Source: Photobacterium gaetbulicola Gung47 (GTDB lineage Bacteria > Pseudomonadota > Gammaproteobacteria > Enterobacterales > Vibrionaceae). From it: DNA of 64,000 bases. The position numbers and the translations under genes are program-made. The DNA is taken from assembly GCA_000940995.1 (NCBI GenBank), contig CP005974.1, positions 2,046,001 through 2,110,000 of the forward strand. The letters are read 5' to 3'. The notes beneath the pieces are model-generated. The model worked only from the letters and a program-made list of their open reading frames with translations. It searched no databases and had not been told where the DNA came from. Below are positions 54,855 to 63,251 of the stretch, piece after piece (positions within the stretch are counted from its first letter, which is position 1; the number at the start of each line of letters is the position of its first letter).

Positions 54855-55484
54855 ATGGTAGGTGAAGTCTGGGTATATTATGTGCTGGCCGTGTTGGTGC
54901 TTACTGCCTCACCAGGACCGAGTTCGTTATTATGCATGACGAGAGGAGTCACAAGTGGCTGGATGGTCGGTGCTTATACCGCGCTAGGCAGCCTTACGGC
55001 GATAACTTTAATATTGACCCTGTCGTTTACTGGGTTAGGTGTGATTATCGCGTCTTCAGAAGTTATCTTTAGTCTCATCAAATGGGTAGGCGCGGGCTAC
55101 TTAGTTTATCTCGGTATAAAGGCGCTAGTATCCAAGCAAGACAGTTACTCAGAGCTGGAGGCGGGCACCGTCTCAAGTTGCAGATTCCCTCATCACTTTG
55201 CTAGTGGCTTTATTGTCGGTGCCAGTAATCCCAAAGCGATTTTATTCTTTACCGCTCTTTTTCCTCAGTTCATCAATCCATCAGAAGATCTGTTTTTGCA
55301 ATATGCCGTCTTTGCTTCGACATTTGTTGTTTTGGAGTTTTCTTGGCTTCTGTTCTATGCCTATTTGGGGGCGAAATCATCTAGTTGGATATTTGCCTCT
55401 GGTAGGGCTAGGTTATTTAACCGGTTAACTGGCGGTGTCTTTATCGGGGCCGGTGCCTGGCTATCGACGGCAAGCCGTGCCTAG
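54855..55484 (+). CDS. LysE/RhtB-family amino acid exporter
   Basis: A 209-residue protein with six hydrophobic segments. TASPGPSSLLCMTRGVTSGW is the family's conserved N-terminal loop, with GASNPKAILFFTALFPQFIN in the middle. It exports amino acids or derivatives such as homoserine lactones, but no substrate can be assigned. An AAAGGAG site is seven bases before the ATG at 54855. Confidence 0.88.
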   Translation: MVGEVWVYYVLAVLVLTASPGPSSLLCMTRGVTSGWMVGAYTALGSLTAITLILTLSFTGLGVIIASSEVIFSLIKWVGAGYLVYLGIKALVSKQDSYSELEAGTVSSCRFPHHFASGFIVGASNPKAILFFTALFPQFINPSEDLFLQYAVFASTFVVLEFSWLLFYAYLGAKSSSWIFASGRARLFNRLTGGVFIGAGAWLSTASRA

Positions 55485-55615
55485 AAGTTGTAATGTGGCA
55501 GATGTGGGGTGAAAGGGCGCAGTTTGCGCCCTCTATAAAAAACAAGCAAACTTAAGATTAAGCGCTGTATATGTTACTTGGTTTTCTGAGAATTATGCCT
55601 TTTCCAGTTTAATGA

Positions 55616-57133
55616 TTAATACTCTTCCACTTTCAGTGTTACGTATCCGCGGTTGTTACCGTAGAATCCCCATGCGTCATTTGGGTAGCAATATAGGTAG
55701 CCTGACTTTTTCACAGTGATAGTGGTACCTTCCCCTATCGAAAACTCTCTGAGTGGGCTATGTGTACCATCGGTATTTGGGTTACCACCATTGGCAATTG
55801 CTCCCATCAAACAGAAGTAGGGGGCATCTTCATTTCGTTTGGTTAACATGAAGTTTGCATCAGGTTTGTCCAGTAACCTTTTGTAGGCTTTTTCTAGTAC
55901 GCCTAATGCTTCGCTGGCTAGATGGGCCAGTTCGCCAAAGTAAAACTTCCCGTCATTGGTTCCGGCTGGACCGCAAGAGATATTTTTATCCACCCACTGT
56001 CCCCGGGCAGTAAAGCGATAGGATTTGCCCTCCTCAAGGTAGATGCCTGTCCATGACCACGGATGTTTGGCGTAGATATCCAGTGTTACCGGGCTGCCGG
56101 GCGAAATCGGGCGGGTGGTGCGGTAAGATCCCTGCTTGCGCGGAGGGTTTTCACGCCTTGATAGTGCTGATTCATGGAAGCTGGCTGCTTGTTGATCAAA
56201 ACACGGAATGTTTCTAGGCGCTGTGACCAGGACCTTCATCATGCCGACATGGGAATTGTGTAGTTCATCGGCGGGATTAGGTATCACTTGCGCGATCATA
56301 TTGCTGTGCCATTGCAGATCGGTTGCGACTTTTTGCAGCTCATCGATCATCCATATCAGAGCGATATTAGATAGCCCGTCTTCTTTATACCCACCACCAA
56401 TATCGCTGTGTACGCCAGGGAACCATAGCTGGCTCATGGAAGGGTGAGGATCAGCTACATCATCTTTCCATAACGTTGGGGTGAAGCTACCACGTTGCTC
56501 ATCGATCGCAACAGCATGGCGGGCGTGTGCAACATTGTGGCTGAGTTTGACATCATGGAATTGATATTTTTTGGGGTTATCAAAAAGATTTGCAATTGCT
56601 TTGTCGTCCGGGATCCCCAGTGCGCCAACGGTATCCCAAACGCCCAGGAAGAAGACCTTATCTGAGTGGGGCAGAAATTCAATGTCGTGATGAGCTCTTA
56701 AAAAAATCGCGGACTCTTTGTTTCTGTATCCCTCCTTGTATATGGTTTTAATGATTTCATCCCAATCGGACTCGCTGTGGCGGTGCAGGGCTACGATGCC
56801 GAGCTGGCAGATTATCCCCGCAAGACTTCGAGCGGTATATGCACCTCGGCTAAACCCGGTTAATACGATTTTATCTCCGGGCTTATATTTGTCAGCAATC
56901 CATTGGTAACAGTCACGAATGTCTTCGGAAATACCAAAACCGAAGATTCCGCCGGTAATTTTATCGAGGCCGCCATCGGTGCCCACACCTGCTTGGTAGC
57001 GCGTATATTGGGTATCGGGTATCTCCGGGATAAAGTCGAAAAATTGCTTTACGTTAGTTGGAGACAACACGTCACCGTCCCTGTTGTCTGGATCGTTCCA
57101 GGTTCCATCACAGCAGACAATTAAATAAGCCAT
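55616..57133 (-). CDS. DUF2235 hydrolase with LecA-like C-terminal domain
   Basis: A 505-residue protein. The N-terminal region (about 1-320) is a DUF2235 alpha/beta hydrolase: LIVCCDGTWND, the nucleophile motif GFSRGAYTAR (serine near 95) and GVHSDIGGGY. DUF2235 includes T6SS phospholipase effectors (Tle1). Residues about 340-505 resemble the PA-IL (LecA) galactose-binding jelly roll: YRFTARGQWVDKNISCGPAG, and CYPNDAWGFYGNNRGYVTLK resembles LecA's NDVPGTYGNNSGSFSVNI. No signal peptide or adjacent T6SS genes are seen. GGAGGG precedes the start. Confidence 0.82.
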   Translation of the reverse strand: MAYLIVCCDGTWNDPDNRDGDVLSPTNVKQFFDFIPEIPDTQYTRYQAGVGTDGGLDKITGGIFGFGISEDIRDCYQWIADKYKPGDKIVLTGFSRGAYTARSLAGIICQLGIVALHRHSESDWDEIIKTIYKEGYRNKESAIFLRAHHDIEFLPHSDKVFFLGVWDTVGALGIPDDKAIANLFDNPKKYQFHDVKLSHNVAHARHAVAIDEQRGSFTPTLWKDDVADPHPSMSQLWFPGVHSDIGGGYKEDGLSNIALIWMIDELQKVATDLQWHSNMIAQVIPNPADELHNSHVGMMKVLVTAPRNIPCFDQQAASFHESALSRRENPPRKQGSYRTTRPISPGSPVTLDIYAKHPWSWTGIYLEEGKSYRFTARGQWVDKNISCGPAGTNDGKFYFGELAHLASEALGVLEKAYKRLLDKPDANFMLTKRNEDAPYFCLMGAIANGGNPNTDGTHSPLREFSIGEGTTITVKKSGYLYCYPNDAWGFYGNNRGYVTLKVEEY

Positions 57134-57311
57134 CACACCCTCCTTGTATAGGTTGTTGAGTGTACAAAAAGCTTAGTGGTCAGGATGTGCAACCTGTGTG
57201 ATATTGCTCCAAGATATTTCCAGCAAGGATTGATAAAAATCAAAAGGCAGCAAAGTAGAGGGTGATGTTAAAGCTGAGAGCAAAAAAGAGGGATTTACCG
57301 ATAAGTAAGAT

Positions 57312-57398
57312 TGGTGCGGAGGGAGGGACTTGAACCCTCACGTCCTTGCGGACACTAGCACCTGAAGCTAGCGCGTCTACCAATTCCGCCACCACCGC
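57312..57398 (-). tRNA. tRNA-Leu (CAG)
   Basis: The minus strand reads GCGGTGGTGGCGGAATTGGT... with a long variable arm (GTGTCCGCAAGGACGT), T-loop GGTTCAAGTCC and an encoded CCA at 57312-57314. The anticodon loop is TTCAGGT, giving anticodon CAG. An unpaired position 5-68 in the acceptor stem is also present in E. coli tRNA-Leu(CAG). Confidence 0.95.
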
Positions 57399-57430
57399 AT
57401 GTCATCTTACTTCACAGTGTCAAATTGATT

Positions 57431-57504
57431 TGGAGCGAACAACGGGAATCGAACCCGTGTCATCAGCTTGGGAAGCTGAGGTAATACCATTATACGATGC
57501 TCGC
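57431..57504 (-). tRNA. tRNA-Gly (CCC)
   Basis: The minus strand reads GCGAGCATCGTATAATGGTA..., with anticodon loop TTCCCAA (anticodon CCC), T-loop GGTTCGATTCC and an encoded CCA at 57431-57433. Acceptor stem pairs GCGAGCA with TGTTCGC (one G-T pair). It lies 32 bases from the tRNA-Leu gene. Confidence 0.94.
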
Positions 57505-57733
57505 CTAGCATTTTACATAGTTACTATAAAAGTCTAGTCAACTAAGTCACTGATTACAAAGCAACGATAAGCCCGCGCAGCTTTTCTCGCAATGCTAAAT
57601 GAACATTTTTGCTGGCTTTGTCACATTTTAAGTCAGGATGCAGGATTAATTGCTTGTTTAATAAGCAAATATTACGTTCTTCACCGTCTGATTTGTACGG
57701 CCTAACTTGTCGGGATTCCTCTCGGTATATACT

Positions 57734-57817
57734 TATAGCCAAGTTACCTCAAGGTCTAGGATTCAGAGGGCTGACACCCTCCCGAAGGTCTCTGTATCTT
57801 GAACTTGCTTGGGGATA
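57734..57817. repeat. short copy of the MITE-like repeat
   Basis: TATAGCCAAGTTACCTCAAG on the left and CTTGAACTTGCTTGGGGATA on the right are inverted relatives of the ends of the 27214-27478 element. The interior GACACCCTCCCGAAGG also matches it. It is an internally deleted version of about 84 bases. Confidence 0.65.
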
Positions 57818-57844
57818 ATCATAATGATCTCTTGGAGCTTGTGT

Positions 57845-58105
57845 ATGACGTATCGTTTTTTAACTCGTTCGCGAGTGGGGGTAGTGTTGTTGTTTGGCAG
57901 TGTCCTATTTGTTGGCTGCAATGATTCTTCCGAGTCGGTTGTGGGGGCTGATGAGGATGAGCATGGTTGTAAGAGCTCTGCAGGATATGTCTGGTGTGCA
58001 AAAACCGCTCAGTGCGAAAGACCGTGGGAATTGGCTGAACGCGAAGGGATAGACAGCACAGAAGAGGCCTTTGAAGCTTATTGCGATACTGATGATAAAA
58101 ACTAG
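57845..58105 (+). CDS. small lipoprotein
   Basis: An 86-residue protein with a lipobox LFVGC at about residues 20-24. The mature part has four more cysteines around GYVWCAKTAQCERPWELA, a pattern seen in small uncharacterised vibrio lipoproteins. The start at 57845 follows GGAG by eight bases. Confidence 0.7.
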   Translation: MTYRFLTRSRVGVVLLFGSVLFVGCNDSSESVVGADEDEHGCKSSAGYVWCAKTAQCERPWELAEREGIDSTEEAFEAYCDTDDKN

Positions 58106-58140
58106 TACTTTACCCTGCTATATAGTTTACATCCTTTAGA

Positions 58141-58166
58141 AACGCCCAAAAGAATGGGCGTTTTAT
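58141..58166 (+). terminator. terminator after lipoprotein gene
   Basis: AACGCCCA pairs with TGGGCGTT followed by TTAT. Confidence 0.75.
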
Positions 58167-58277
58167 GTGCAGGGTGCTGACCAGAAAGGCCCGGTACATA
58201 GCTCTATACTACATAAATTATGTCTTTCAGGTTTTTATAGTCTAATTATTTATACAGCTGTGCAGAAAATTGAACAC

Positions 58278-58299
58278 AGCCATCATGGTATGGCTTTTT
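58278..58299 (+). terminator. hairpin with T-run upstream of the aminotransferase gene
   Basis: AGCCAT-CATGGT-ATGGCT followed by TTTT. It lies in the 345-base gap before the Tat aminotransferase; the gap otherwise contains AT-rich promoter-like sequence only. It could be an attenuator or second terminator. Confidence 0.45.
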
Positions 58300-58450
58300 A
58301 GTAAAATGACGGATTGTATTTGCACAGGGATAGTTTGATATTGCTCGGTATTTCAGAAAAGAATAATTACAATTGGTAATGTTTTGTGATTTTATTGACA
58401 GGATTGTAAATTGTTCTCGACAAAATTGTGCGTGGCACAGGGAGATATTA

Positions 58451-59866
58451 ATGAGTCATTCAGATACTGATCTGACAAATTACAAGCGCAGACAATTTTT
58501 GAAAACCACCACCGGGCTTGCCGTTGCAGGGGTTGGCAGTACGCTTTTTAGCGGACAGGCAAGCGCTACTGAAGAAACCACTGACTGGTCTTCGTTTCAC
58601 TCTGGTGGTAACGAGGCTGATTTTTGGCGGGAAGTGAGGCGTCAGTTCATCCTTGACGATAACTCGACCTACATGAATATAGGGACAACGGGGTCGATGC
58701 CTAAGCCGGTGCTGCAGGCCTATGATAAGAATAACAGGACTGTGGCTAAACACCCCTGGGATATGGACGGTAAGTTTGGTGGTTGGCCGTATGTTTCAGA
58801 AATGGTGGAAAGTATCGCCGCAGGTTTCGGTGCTGATCCGCACGAGATAATCTTAAGTCGTAACACCACAGACGGCATGTGCTCGATTATCAACGGCCTT
58901 CATTTTGAGCCGGGTGATGTGATTCTGACAACCCATCATGAACACGTTGCAGCCACGTCTCCGTTGAATGTTGTCAAGCAGCGTTATGGCGTAGAGGTGG
59001 TTGAGGTTGAGTTGCCGGCATACACAGGCACTGAAACCGTTTCAGATCAGGATTATGTTAGGGCGTTCAGAAAAGCACTTAATGCGTACAGCAATGTAAG
59101 GCTGATTGTTTTCTCTCACATCACTTACAAGACCGGTACACGCCTTCCGGCCAAGAAAATTTGCAAGCTGGCGAAAAAATATGCGGTGCCGACGCTGGTG
59201 GATGGTGCACATACCATTGGGATGCTGGATCTCGACTTCCATGATATTGATTGTGACTTTTATGCGGGCTCAGGCCATAAGTGGCAGTGTGGTCCCGGAG
59301 CAACGGGAATTTTGTATGTGAGGGATAATGCGACAAGGCTGGATGAATATTGGCCAAACCGTGACAATCCACTTTGGTATGTTAATTCCTCGCTTTCCCA
59401 TGCCGGCTACCTCGGTACTCAATTGCAGATGCAGTATATCGGTAATGATAATTATCCGGCCAAACAAGCGTTGGCGGACAGCTGCAAAATGTGGGACGAA
59501 ATTGGTCGTCGTCGTATTGAGTCTCGCGTGTTGTACTTAAGTAAGATATGCAAAAGCCAACTCTCCGATGCTTTACCCCAGGCTCTCATTTTCTCTCCGG
59601 ATGTCGAAGGGCTAGACAGTGGCTTAACGACTTTTAATCCGTTTCCGTTAGATGTGAATAACGGTGATCGCTTGACTTTGTTCAGGGACAGGCTGCGCGA
59701 AGAGTATGGTTACATTATCAGGACGACCAACTTCAAGCTGTATCTAGATGATGATGAGGCGACCCAGGCGTTGCGGATTTCGACCCACTTATTCCATGAC
59801 GAGAAAGACGTAAAGGGGCTGGTCAAGGCGATTAAGCACTTATACAAAGATATGATTCAGGCTTAA
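58451..59866 (+). CDS. Tat-exported class-V aminotransferase-fold protein
   Basis: A 471-residue PLP enzyme of the class V (isopenicillin-N epimerase/cysteine desulfurase-like) fold. The N-terminus carries a twin-arginine signal, YKRRQFLKTTTGLAVAGVGS, with cleavage likely after ASA, so it is exported folded with its cofactor. The PLP lysine is in YAGSGHKWQCGPGATG and the aspartate in LVDGAHTIG. No cytosolic homolog is next to it. A periplasmic amino-group-handling enzyme placed before a solute-binding protein and a GGDEF-EAL protein is unusual. A terminator lies between it and the binding protein, so cotranscription is partial at most. Confidence 0.85.
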   Translation: MSHSDTDLTNYKRRQFLKTTTGLAVAGVGSTLFSGQASATEETTDWSSFHSGGNEADFWREVRRQFILDDNSTYMNIGTTGSMPKPVLQAYDKNNRTVAKHPWDMDGKFGGWPYVSEMVESIAAGFGADPHEIILSRNTTDGMCSIINGLHFEPGDVILTTHHEHVAATSPLNVVKQRYGVEVVEVELPAYTGTETVSDQDYVRAFRKALNAYSNVRLIVFSHITYKTGTRLPAKKICKLAKKYAVPTLVDGAHTIGMLDLDFHDIDCDFYAGSGHKWQCGPGATGILYVRDNATRLDEYWPNRDNPLWYVNSSLSHAGYLGTQLQMQYIGNDNYPAKQALADSCKMWDEIGRRRIESRVLYLSKICKSQLSDALPQALIFSPDVEGLDSGLTTFNPFPLDVNNGDRLTLFRDRLREEYGYIIRTTNFKLYLDDDEATQALRISTHLFHDEKDVKGLVKAIKHLYKDMIQA

Positions 59867-59870
59867 GCTC

Positions 59871-59897
59871 AAACGCCCAGTTCGCTGGGCGTTTTTT
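59871..59897 (+). terminator. terminator after aminotransferase gene
   Basis: AAACGCCCAG-TTCG-CTGGGCGTTTTTTT; strong stem and T run. The next gene starts 31 bases later, which leaves little room for a promoter, so read-through is possible. Confidence 0.85.
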
Positions 59898-59927
59898 TGT
59901 ACTTCACGGGTGAAAGGATGGGGTTTC

Positions 59928-60866
59928 ATGACAAAGGCGAAGCACTATTTACGCTGCTTGCTTGTAGCAACAGCTACAACGATGGGAGCGATGCTGAGCT
60001 CATTGGCTTTGGCCGGTGATCTGGCTGAAATCAAAGAGCGGGGCGTAATACGACACATTGGCGTTCCGTATGCAAACTTCGTTTCTTATATTAAAACGGA
60101 TGATTTTGAATCACTTAGCGGCTTAGATGTCGAGATCGTAAAAGGGTTTGCTGACTTCCTTGGGGTCAAATATGAGTATGTGCCCGCACAATGGAATGAT
60201 GTGGTCGGAAAGTTGACCGGCCAAGATGCCCTTTATTTGAATAACAGGATAGAGCTTGGCGAAAAGGGATCCATTCAAGGCGATATTATTGCTAACGGGG
60301 CGACAGTATTAGACTGGCGCGAAGAGTTGGTGGATTTTTCTGTTGATTACTTTCCTTCAGCGGTTTGGCTGGTGGCTAGGGCGGATTCGTCATTAACGCC
60401 CATCAAGCCAACTGGCGATATAAACAAAGATATTAATATCGTTAAGGACTTGATTGACGATAAAGATGTGCTGGCGATGGAACATTCTTGTTTAGACCCG
60501 AATTTATATAATTTATACGAGACAGGGGCAAATATCATTCTTCCTGAACCTGGTCGAAAGTTAAATGAAATGGTTCCGGCCATTTTAAATAATGATGCCG
60601 AAACGACACTATTGGATGTCGCTGATACTTTAATTGCGCTTGAAAAGTGGCCTGGGGATATCAAAGTTATTGGACCAATATCACAAGATCAAAGAATGGC
60701 TGCAGCATTTAGGAAAAATAGTCCTGAATTACGCCATGCATTTAATGAATATTTAACTAAGATTAGAAATGATGGTACTTATCATAAACTTATAGAAAGG
60801 CACTATCCATCGGTGTTTTATTATTATGGCGACTACTTTAGAAAAAGCAATGAAGCTGATTTATGA
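59928..60866 (+). CDS. periplasmic solute-binding protein, amino-acid (family 3) type
   Basis: A 312-residue protein with a signal peptide (LVATATTMGAMLSSLALA) and family-3 binding protein features: ERGVIRHIGVPYANFVSYIK, SGLDVEIVKGFADFLGVKYE, and VDFSVDYFPSAVWLVAR. No ABC permease or ATPase accompanies it. It overlaps the following GGDEF-EAL gene by four bases, so the two are translationally coupled, as in sensor pairs such as NspS-MbaA where the binding protein reports ligand to a membrane diguanylate regulator. Confidence 0.87.
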   Translation: MTKAKHYLRCLLVATATTMGAMLSSLALAGDLAEIKERGVIRHIGVPYANFVSYIKTDDFESLSGLDVEIVKGFADFLGVKYEYVPAQWNDVVGKLTGQDALYLNNRIELGEKGSIQGDIIANGATVLDWREELVDFSVDYFPSAVWLVARADSSLTPIKPTGDINKDINIVKDLIDDKDVLAMEHSCLDPNLYNLYETGANIILPEPGRKLNEMVPAILNNDAETTLLDVADTLIALEKWPGDIKVIGPISQDQRMAAAFRKNSPELRHAFNEYLTKIRNDGTYHKLIERHYPSVFYYYGDYFRKSNEADL

Positions 60867-63166
60867 ATAAACGGATACAAAAACTGTCAAGTAGTAATCT
60901 GATCATTATCGCTGCAGTCTTGCTAGCGGCATATTTGATGTTGATTTTGGCGGTTACCAACCTCGGTCAAACAAGACTCAATGAGTCTCAGCACCGTGAA
61001 TTGACGCTCAAAGTACAAAGCTATGCCAGCATGCTTGAGTATTTTTTCAGCGTTACCAGCGAGGAAGTGTCTGATTTAACGACAGACCGAGCCATGACGA
61101 CCTTCTTTGCTAACTTGGCGTCGGGAATGTCGATGGAGTATGGGCTTGGCGCAAGTTTGATGAAACTTGATTATGAATTAAATAAATTGGTCAAAACCAA
61201 GTTGGTCAATAAGATACCAGTATATGAGCGCTTTATATTGGCTGGCTACGATGGGGACGTGATTGTCGATACGGCTGAAAATATTCAATTGCAGGTTGAT
61301 GTTGACAGGCTGCAAAACTCAGCAGAAGGAACGCATGTAATACATAGTCGCAAGGAACAAAATAACCCCCGCATTGAAATATACCAACCTGTGTACTATT
61401 CAGGCAGGCCTGTTGCCTACCTGATTGCCGATATTAATATTTTAGTTATTATTGAGCAACTTACTGCGCAAGAATATGAAGGAAGCCAAAGCCGTATGCT
61501 TCTTTCTTCTGCGTCTGATGATATTTTGGTGTGGAACTCAATTAGCGAAGAAAATATTGAGCAGTCGAATATTATTTTTTTCGAGTTACCTATCGAAAAC
61601 ACGCCTTACCAACTAAAAGGGTGGTTTTCCCCGGTCAATGATAAAGATATTTTTACGTCTGGATGGTTTGTTGCAGGCATTTCTTTCCTTGCTGTACCTG
61701 TTATCGTGGGGTTGTTTTACACGTTTAATATAAATAACGCGAATGTGATTTTAAGAACAAAGTTTGAAGAATCTCATAAACAGCAGCGGGTGCTTGCTGT
61801 GAAGAACGAGAGATTAGTAGAAGAAATTGACCTGAGAAAGGCGTCCGAACAGAAATTAGCTTACCAAGCGACTCATGATGCTCTCACGGGGCTTCCCAAC
61901 CGCAAGTATGGCAATGAGCAATTAGAGCGGATTGTTGCGGATGCAATCGAGAATGACAGCAAGGTGCTCGTCATGTTCATTGACCTCGATAATTTCAAAC
62001 AAATCAATGATACATTGGGGCACTTGGCCGGTGACTCTATTTTGATAGAGAGCAGCCAGCGTCTGCTGTCGGCGATTGAAGATTCAAGTGTCTTGGCCCG
62101 TTTGGGAGGAGATGAGTTCCTACTGATTATTCCTAATCTTAGCGACGAGAACTATGCTCAAGCATTATCATCGATAATTCTGTCGTTGTTTGATCATCCT
62201 TTCACCTGGAAGAATCAAGAGTTCTTCATCACCGCCAGTATCGGCATGTCAATTTACCCGCAAGACGGTACCAATACCCACCAATTGCTGGCCGCTGCCG
62301 ATACGGCAATGTATTGGGTGAAGCAGGATGGCCGTAATGCCTATCGGTTTTACGAAACCAGTATGATGACAGATGCCCTACGGACGTTGGATCTGGACGG
62401 ACGGCTTCGCCAGGCTATCAATAATGACGATATCGTCATGTATTATCAGCCCATCTTTGATTTGGCAACGAATCGGATCGTTGGGGCGGAAGCCCTCATG
62501 CGCTGGCATGACGACAAACTTGGCTTTATCTCACCGGAAGAATTCATTCCATTGGCAGAAAAGAATGGTCTGATCCACCGGCTGGGTGAGATTGCGATCT
62601 CCCAGGCTTGTCAACAAGCGGCTCGCTGGCAGAGTATTATGCCAATGAAGATCTCGATTAACTTTTCTAGCGTACAGTTCAGGTACTGCGACAAGCTGTT
62701 TTCTCAACTCAAACAAGGGCTAATAGCCTCGGGATTGCCTGCCAATCGATTGGATATTGAAGTGACGGAGAGTCTGCTGTTCAGCCATACCCAAGAGGTT
62801 GTCACCTTGCTTAATGCATTACGGGACGAAGGGGTCGAGCTAACGATTGATGACTTTGGTACAGGGTACTCTGCATTAAGCTACTTGCAAAAGTTTCCAT
62901 TCGACAAGCTCAAGATAGATCGATCTTTTTTGATCGACATTGATCAGAACGAGCCGAACCGCGAACTGGTAAGTGCCATCATTGCAATGGCCAAAGCGTT
63001 AAATATTCAAGTGGTTGCGGAAGGGGTTGAAACAAAGTGGCATACCGACTTTTTAATTCAGAACGGGTGTGACTACGGTCAGGGCTATTACTACAGCAAG
63101 CCTTTGCCTGCAGACGTATTCGAACGTCTTCTTTATAAGTCTAGGGTTCCGCAGTCAGTGGCCTGA
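60863..63166 (+). CDS. membrane GGDEF-EAL c-di-GMP regulator (MbaA-like)
   Basis: A 767-residue protein. Two membrane helices (about 13-33 and 268-290) enclose a periplasmic sensor of about 230 residues, followed by a short coiled linker, a GGDEF domain with intact LGGDEFLL (415-419) and an EAL domain with intact EAL (543-545), EVTES, DDFGTGYSALSYL and VVAEGVE. Both activities, c-di-GMP synthesis and hydrolysis, are therefore possible. The periplasmic domain probably reads the state of the coupled binding protein. Confidence 0.93.
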   Translation: MNKRIQKLSSSNLIIIAAVLLAAYLMLILAVTNLGQTRLNESQHRELTLKVQSYASMLEYFFSVTSEEVSDLTTDRAMTTFFANLASGMSMEYGLGASLMKLDYELNKLVKTKLVNKIPVYERFILAGYDGDVIVDTAENIQLQVDVDRLQNSAEGTHVIHSRKEQNNPRIEIYQPVYYSGRPVAYLIADINILVIIEQLTAQEYEGSQSRMLLSSASDDILVWNSISEENIEQSNIIFFELPIENTPYQLKGWFSPVNDKDIFTSGWFVAGISFLAVPVIVGLFYTFNINNANVILRTKFEESHKQQRVLAVKNERLVEEIDLRKASEQKLAYQATHDALTGLPNRKYGNEQLERIVADAIENDSKVLVMFIDLDNFKQINDTLGHLAGDSILIESSQRLLSAIEDSSVLARLGGDEFLLIIPNLSDENYAQALSSIILSLFDHPFTWKNQEFFITASIGMSIYPQDGTNTHQLLAAADTAMYWVKQDGRNAYRFYETSMMTDALRTLDLDGRLRQAINNDDIVMYYQPIFDLATNRIVGAEALMRWHDDKLGFISPEEFIPLAEKNGLIHRLGEIAISQACQQAARWQSIMPMKISINFSSVQFRYCDKLFSQLKQGLIASGLPANRLDIEVTESLLFSHTQEVVTLLNALRDEGVELTIDDFGTGYSALSYLQKFPFDKLKIDRSFLIDIDQNEPNRELVSAIIAMAKALNIQVVAEGVETKWHTDFLIQNGCDYGQGYYYSKPLPADVFERLLYKSRVPQSVA

Positions 63167-63196
63167 GGCGGGCGCCAAACTGTCGGTTCTAATCAC

Positions 63197-63235
63197 AATC
63201 AACGCAGGTCAACTGAGGTTATAACTGCGTTGATT
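63197..63235. terminator. bidirectional terminator
   Basis: AATCAACGCAG pairs with CTGCGTTGATT around 17 bases, between the convergent GGDEF-EAL and pdxY genes. Confidence 0.72.
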
Positions 63236-63251
63236 GTTGTTGGATAGGCCG

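Noticed and set aside
57554..57742. 62-codon minus-strand frame near the short repeat
   Set aside because: Overlaps the repeat end and has no coding features.
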